From Stenotrophomonas sp. (GTDB taxonomy: Bacteria > Pseudomonadota > Gammaproteobacteria > Xanthomonadales > Xanthomonadaceae), in the NCBI GenBank assembly GCA_003484865.1, contig DMZT01000041.1:1-13048 (forward strand): a stretch of DNA of 13,048 nucleotides, given 5' to 3'. This document shows, piece by piece, positions 9,557 to 13,048 of this stretch. Each line of letters begins with the position of its first letter. Within the stretch, counting starts at the first letter, position 1. The notes beneath the pieces are model-generated. The model worked only from the letters and a program-made list of their open reading frames with translations, was not told the DNA's origin and searched no databases. The translations under genes were made by a program, and so were the position numbers.

Positions 9557-9655
9557 TGCATCCTCATTTCGACAGCGTTCAGTTCCACAGTAACCGCATG
9601 GATGGCGAGCACGCTGTAGGTATCTGCCAGCCATTGCGCACAACGCAGTAAATCA

Positions 9656-9711
9656 AGCGAAAAAACGCCCCCAGGGGACGTTGGACCACGCGGTCCGGCG
9701 TTGGCGTCGCT
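9656..9711 (+). promoter_or_regulatory. Structured RNA element in the adhesin 5' leader
   Basis: Three nested complementary segments are visible: AGCGA (9656-9660) with TCGCT (9707-9711), AACGCC (9664-9669) with GGCGTT (9697-9702), and GGACC (9683-9687) with GGTCC (9692-9696). Together they can form one long bulged hairpin that ends 22 nt before the AGGAG ribosome-binding site (9733-9737). A second GGCGT at 9703-9707 offers an alternative partner for the ascending AACGCC arm, so two folds are possible. It could control translation or premature termination. It matches no riboswitch class I recognise. Confidence 0.4.
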
Positions 9712-9745
9712 TTGCCTAAAACCAGCCTAATCAGGAGCCGCATCG

Positions 9746-12700
9746 ATGAATCGGATTTATCGCAAGGTCTGGAACAAAGCACTGGGGCAGATGGTCGTCG
9801 CCTCGGAATTGGCCAGCAGCCAGTCCTCGGGTGTCGTCATCGATCAACGCCGAACCGCTGGCGGACGCAACACCGCACTGCTCTCGGCCGCCATCGCGCT
9901 GACGCTTGGATTGGGCGTGGCAGGCGCCACGCAGACAGCGCACGCGCAGTCGGTGGAAGTGGGCGGGAATGCGAACTGCGTGGTCTTGAACAGCAAGGTC
10001 ATCGACAGCTGCGTGGTCGATGGCAACGCCACGGCCTCGGGCACCAACGCGGTCGCCATCGGCAGCAACAGCACCGCCTCCGGCGCCAACAGCGTGGCGC
10101 TCGGCGCCGGCTCGAAAACCAACCGCGCCAACACCGTGTCGGTCGGTGATGCCGGCAAGGAGCGCCAGGTCACCAACGTCGCCGCCGGCACCGCCGCTAC
10201 GGATGCGGTGAACAAGGCGCAGCTGGACAAGGTTGCGGTCGCCGCCGAAGGCGCGACCCGCTATTTCAAGGCCGATGGTGACGGCACCGACGCCGATGCG
10301 GCGAAGATCGATGGCGAGGGTGCACTGGCCGCAGGTGCCAGCGCCAACGCCGATGGCGACGGCGCAACGGCCCTGGGCAACAGCAGTCAGGCCATCGGCA
10401 ATGCCACCACTGCCGTTGGCAGCCAGGCACTCGCGGTTGGCCTCGGCGCAAGTTCGTTCGGCCAGGGCAGCATGGCCTTCGGTGATGCCAGCATCGCGCT
10501 CGGCCAGAGCGCCGCAGCGTTTGGTCTGGGCGATGTCGCCCTGGGCGCATCAGCGGTAGCGGCCAGTGAAAACGGTGCGGCAACGGCGATCGGTGGTCTG
10601 GCCGAAGCCAGCGCCGATGGTGCGACCGCGATCGGTGGTGGTGCACTGGCCATCGGGCCGGGCAGCACCTCGCTGGGCCGCGGTGCGGCCAGCGCGGGCG
10701 AAGCCTCGGTGGCGGTGGGTGCGTTCAGCGTCGCGGTCGCGGATTTCAGCGCGACGCTCGGCGCGAATTCGGCCGCGGTTGCAGTGGGTAGCGTGGCACT
10801 CGGTGCCGGCTCGTATGCCGATCGCGTCGACACGGTGTCGGTCGGCAATGCGGACAACGGTCTGCGTCGCCAGATCACCAACCTGGCCGATGGCACCGAA
10901 GACAGCGATGCGGTGAACAAGGCACAGCTCGATGAGGTCGGCGCGGTCGCCGCGAACACGAGCAGGTATTTCCAGGCCACCGGCAGCAGCGACAGCGACG
11001 CCGGTGCGTTTGCGGCAGGCGATAACGCGACCGCGATCGGCGAGGCGTCCAACGCGCTGGCCAACGGCGCGACCGCGCTCGGCAGCGGCGCCACCGTCAC
11101 CGCGCAGAACGCGACGGCCGTCGGCTACAACGCCAGCGCTACCGGTCAGAACAGCGCAGCCTTCGGCACCAACGCGCAGGCCAACGGACCGGGCAGCGTC
11201 GCCGTGGGCGGGGCAGCGGTGGATGCCGATGGCAACCCGCTGATCACCAATGGGGGCGTGCCGGTGGATACCGGTGCAACCAGCGCTGGCGTCGGTGGCA
11301 CGGCAGTGGGCGCGAGTGCGGAAGCCGCAGGCTTCGCGTCGTCGTCGTACGGCGTGGGTGCTTACGCATCCGGTGCACAGGCCTCGGCGTTCGGCGCGGT
11401 CTCCAATGCCACCGGCGACTACGCCACGGCGGTCGGTACGCAGAGCGTGGCGACCGGCAACAGCAGTACCGCCATTGGCGGTCCGGCGGATCTGCTGCCG
11501 GGGTTGGGCTTCTTCGTGCAGACCCAGGCCAGTGGCGAAGCCGCTACGGCGGTGGGTGCCGGCGCGATCGCCAGTGGTGATTACGCCGTGGCCAACGGCA
11601 CGTTGAGCGAAGCCTCGGGCACTGAAGCCACGGCAGTGGGCTACTTTGCCTACGCGCCGGGCGAGGGCGCCACCGCACTCGGCGCGGAGACCTGGGCCAG
11701 CGGTGAACTGAGCACCGCCGTCGGTTTCTACAGCACTGCGCGAGGCGCGAACAGCGTCGCGCTGGGTGCCAACTCCACCGCCACCCGGGACAACACGGTC
11801 TCGGTGGGTGACGTCGGCAATGAGCGCCAGATCACCAGCGTCGCGGCCGGTACCGAAGCCACAGACGCGGTCAACAAGGCGCAGCTCGATGCGGTTGCGA
11901 CGTCGGCCTCGGCGACCTCGGCGCAGTTCAAGGCGAACGGCGCGGCCAGCGGTGCGGTCGGTGCATTCGCCGATGGCGAGGATGCGCTGGCGGCCGGTGA
12001 GGCCAGCAATGCGCTGGGCGCCGGGGCAACGGCGGTCGGTGGTGGTGCGACCGCGGTCGGCGATGACACCGTCGCGCTGGGCCGCAACAGCAGCGCCACC
12101 GGCAACGGCAGCGTGGCCATTGGTGGCCTCGGCCAGGCGTATGACGAGTACAACCAGCCGCTGGTGGATGACCAGGGCAATGCGATCCTGATCGGTGCCA
12201 CCGCGGCGCCGGACAGCGTGGCGGTCGGTGCCGGTGCACAGGCCACCGGCACCACCAGCAACGCGTTCGGCAGTGGCGCACAGGCCACCGGCAGCAACAG
12301 CCTGGCCAGTGGCTACAAGGCACGCGCCACCGGCGATTACAGTGTGGCGCAGGGCGACAACGCCTTTGCCAGCGGTGAAGAAACCACGGCAACCGGCGCA
12401 TATGCGTGGGCCACTGCGGATGGCGCCACCGCCTTCGGTTCCAGTGCGTGGGCCACCGAAGCCAACGCCACGGCGGTGGGTCAGTCGGCGTGGGCCAGCG
12501 GTACCGGGTCCACCTCGATCGGCTACAACAGCTGGGCGCGCGGCAGTAGTTCCACCGCGCTTGGCCGCGGTGCCTTCGGCTACGGCGACAACAGCGTCGC
12601 CGTCGGCTTCCAGGCGCTCGGCAACAGCATCAACAGCATCGCCATCGGCACCAACGTGGTGGCCGGCGGTGAAAGCGCGATCGGTATCGGTGCGGGCAGC

Positions 12701-13048
12701 AATGCCAGCGCGTCCAATACCGTGGCGCTCGGCGCCGGTTCCGTCGCCGACCGTGCCTACACCGTCTCGGTTGGCAACGATGGCCGGCAGCGCCAGATCA
12801 CCCAGGTTGCCGCCGGTACCGAGGGCAGCGATGCGGTCAATCTGGATCAGCTGACCGCCGCGACGGACCAGTTCCAGGCCAGCGGTGACGGTGTTGCCGT
12901 CGCAGGTGGCGAGGAGAGCGTGGCCGCCGGTGCGAACGCGGCGACCGATGGCGACTACGCGACGGCCATCGGCTCGAGCAGCTTCGCGGCCGGCAGCGGC
13001 GCATCGGCGATCGGCAGCGGTGCCTTCGCTCTGGCCGACAACGCCAGT
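9746..13048 (+). CDS. Trimeric autotransporter adhesin (YadA/Hia type), 3' end outside window
   Basis: This surface adhesin is expected to trimerise, cross the outer membrane through its own C-terminal anchor (type Vc secretion) and bind surfaces or cells. In the window 1101 codons are open with no stop, and the YadA anchor is not reached. The N-terminus is a textbook extended signal peptide region (MNRIYRKVWNKALGQ, then VVASELA), followed by a hydrophobic core at about 44-60 and likely cleavage after AHA67. After a short segment with C78 and C89 come beta-roll head repeats of 14 residues (NSVALG / ATAVG type). These are interrupted four times by neck motifs ending DAVN(K/L)-x-QL. There is no long coiled-coil stalk so far. 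AGGAG at 9733-9737, 8 nt before the ATG, is a good ribosome-binding site. The gene stands alone behind purL's terminator. Ligand and total length cannot be told from this window. Confidence 0.93.
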   Translation, partial: MNRIYRKVWNKALGQMVVASELASSQSSGVVIDQRRTAGGRNTALLSAAIALTLGLGVAGATQTAHAQSVEVGGNANCVVLNSKVIDSCVVDGNATASGTNAVAIGSNSTASGANSVALGAGSKTNRANTVSVGDAGKERQVTNVAAGTAATDAVNKAQLDKVAVAAEGATRYFKADGDGTDADAAKIDGEGALAAGASANADGDGATALGNSSQAIGNATTAVGSQALAVGLGASSFGQGSMAFGDASIALGQSAAAFGLGDVALGASAVAASENGAATAIGGLAEASADGATAIGGGALAIGPGSTSLGRGAASAGEASVAVGAFSVAVADFSATLGANSAAVAVGSVALGAGSYADRVDTVSVGNADNGLRRQITNLADGTEDSDAVNKAQLDEVGAVAANTSRYFQATGSSDSDAGAFAAGDNATAIGEASNALANGATALGSGATVTAQNATAVGYNASATGQNSAAFGTNAQANGPGSVAVGGAAVDADGNPLITNGGVPVDTGATSAGVGGTAVGASAEAAGFASSSYGVGAYASGAQASAFGAVSNATGDYATAVGTQSVATGNSSTAIGGPADLLPGLGFFVQTQASGEAATAVGAGAIASGDYAVANGTLSEASGTEATAVGYFAYAPGEGATALGAETWASGELSTAVGFYSTARGANSVALGANSTATRDNTVSVGDVGNERQITSVAAGTEATDAVNKAQLDAVATSASATSAQFKANGAASGAVGAFADGEDALAAGEASNALGAGATAVGGGATAVGDDTVALGRNSSATGNGSVAIGGLGQAYDEYNQPLVDDQGNAILIGATAAPDSVAVGAGAQATGTTSNAFGSGAQATGSNSLASGYKARATGDYSVAQGDNAFASGEETTATGAYAWATADGATAFGSSAWATEANATAVGQSAWASGTGSTSIGYNSWARGSSSTALGRGAFGYGDNSVAVGFQALGNSINSIAIGTNVVAGGESAIGIGAGSNASASNTVALGAGSVADRAYTVSVGNDGRQRQITQVAAGTEGSDAVNLDQLTAATDQFQASGDGVAVAGGEESVAAGANAATDGDYATAIGSSSFAAGSGASAIGSGAFALADNAS
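10130..12853 (+). repeat. Four neck motifs dividing the adhesin into head-neck supermodules
   Basis: Neck motifs of the form (N/D/Y)TVSVG...RQ(V/I)T.(V/L)A.GT..(T/S)DAVN..QL lie at 10130-10225, 10829-10930, 11792-11887 and 12758-12853. Three are exactly 96 bp and the second is 102 bp. The beta-roll heads between them are 201, 287 and 290 residues, so the last two neck-to-neck periods are 963 and 966 bp. After each neck comes a short connector with F-(K/Q)-A-x-G (RYFKADG, RYFQATG, QFKANG, QFQASG), then a new head. Heads 2 and 3 each carry a non-repeat insertion about 80-90 residues in (11204-11281 and 12122-12211). The pattern suggests duplication of whole modules followed by divergence. Confidence 0.85.
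12365..12577 (+). repeat. Aromatic ladder in adhesin head 3, 14-residue period
   Basis: Within consecutive 14-residue beta-roll turns the same position is aromatic six times: F874, W888, W902, W916, W930 and F944 (codons at 12365, 12407, 12449, 12491, 12533 and 12575, each 42 bp apart). Each Trp sits in a small-residue context such as AWA or SWA. The residue before the series in this register is R860 and the one after is L958, so the ladder has sharp ends. Confidence 0.85.

Noticed and set aside
9598..9651. 17-codon upstream open frame in the adhesin leader
   Set aside because: No ribosome-binding site and too short to judge; kept only as a note in the leader finding.
9712..10149. 145-codon plus-strand frame overlapping the adhesin start
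   Set aside because: It is out of frame with the extended signal peptide and YadA repeats, which clearly mark the real frame from 9746.
10233..12854. Several long Arg/Pro/Ser-rich frames in both strands across the adhesin
   Set aside because: They are shifted readings of the same repetitive head sequence; only the frame from 9746 gives YadA motifs without stops.

Overview
The window looks like chromosomal DNA of a Stenotrophomonas species (Xanthomonadaceae). The evidence is high-GC coding sequence with strongly GC-biased third codon positions, a GTAG-headed palindrome at the left edge of the kind described as SMAG repeats in S. maltophilia, a multidomain GH18 chitinase of the Stenotrophomonas ChiA type, and an xerD-dsbC pair as found in many gammaproteobacteria. 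The genus is an inference; nothing here fixes the species.

Layout, left to right. (1) Bases 1-501 hold no gene I can support. They contain a REP/SMAG palindrome cut by the window edge, a 190-bp MITE-like unit with 29-bp inverted ends, a terminator-like hairpin and a small 8-bp tandem repeat. (2) A small RDD-family membrane protein (minus) and xerD (plus) diverge from a 71-bp spacer. Each start codon is preceded by the same TATGCT hexamer at leaderless spacing. (3) dsbC follows xerD and ends at a strong bidirectional terminator that it shares with (4) a convergent chitinase gene, chiA (minus). (5) chiA and purL (plus) diverge from a 291-bp region. It carries a LacI-type operator candidate and a leader hairpin on the chiA side, and a TACAAT -10 box on the purL side. 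(6) purL is a full-length, apparently intact FGAM synthase with its own terminator. (7) A 450-bp AT-richer regulatory region contains several palindromes, a promoter candidate and a structured leader. (8) It leads into a very large trimeric autotransporter adhesin gene of the YadA/Hia type. The reading frame runs off the right edge after 1101 codons, still in the passenger domain.

Functionally these are mostly housekeeping genes: chromosome dimer resolution (XerD), periplasmic disulfide isomerisation (DsbC) and purine synthesis (PurL). Two surface or secreted functions are interleaved: extracellular chitin breakdown and a giant adhesin. I see no mobile-element genes, phage genes, CRISPR, tRNA or rRNA.

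I found no convincing undescribed multi-gene system. The least ordinary features are the adhesin's alternating head-neck modules of about 960 bp with a ladder of aromatic residues at exact 14-residue spacing, the mirrored leaderless promoters between the RDD gene and xerD, the 190-bp inverted-repeat unit, and the palindrome-rich control regions of chiA and the adhesin.
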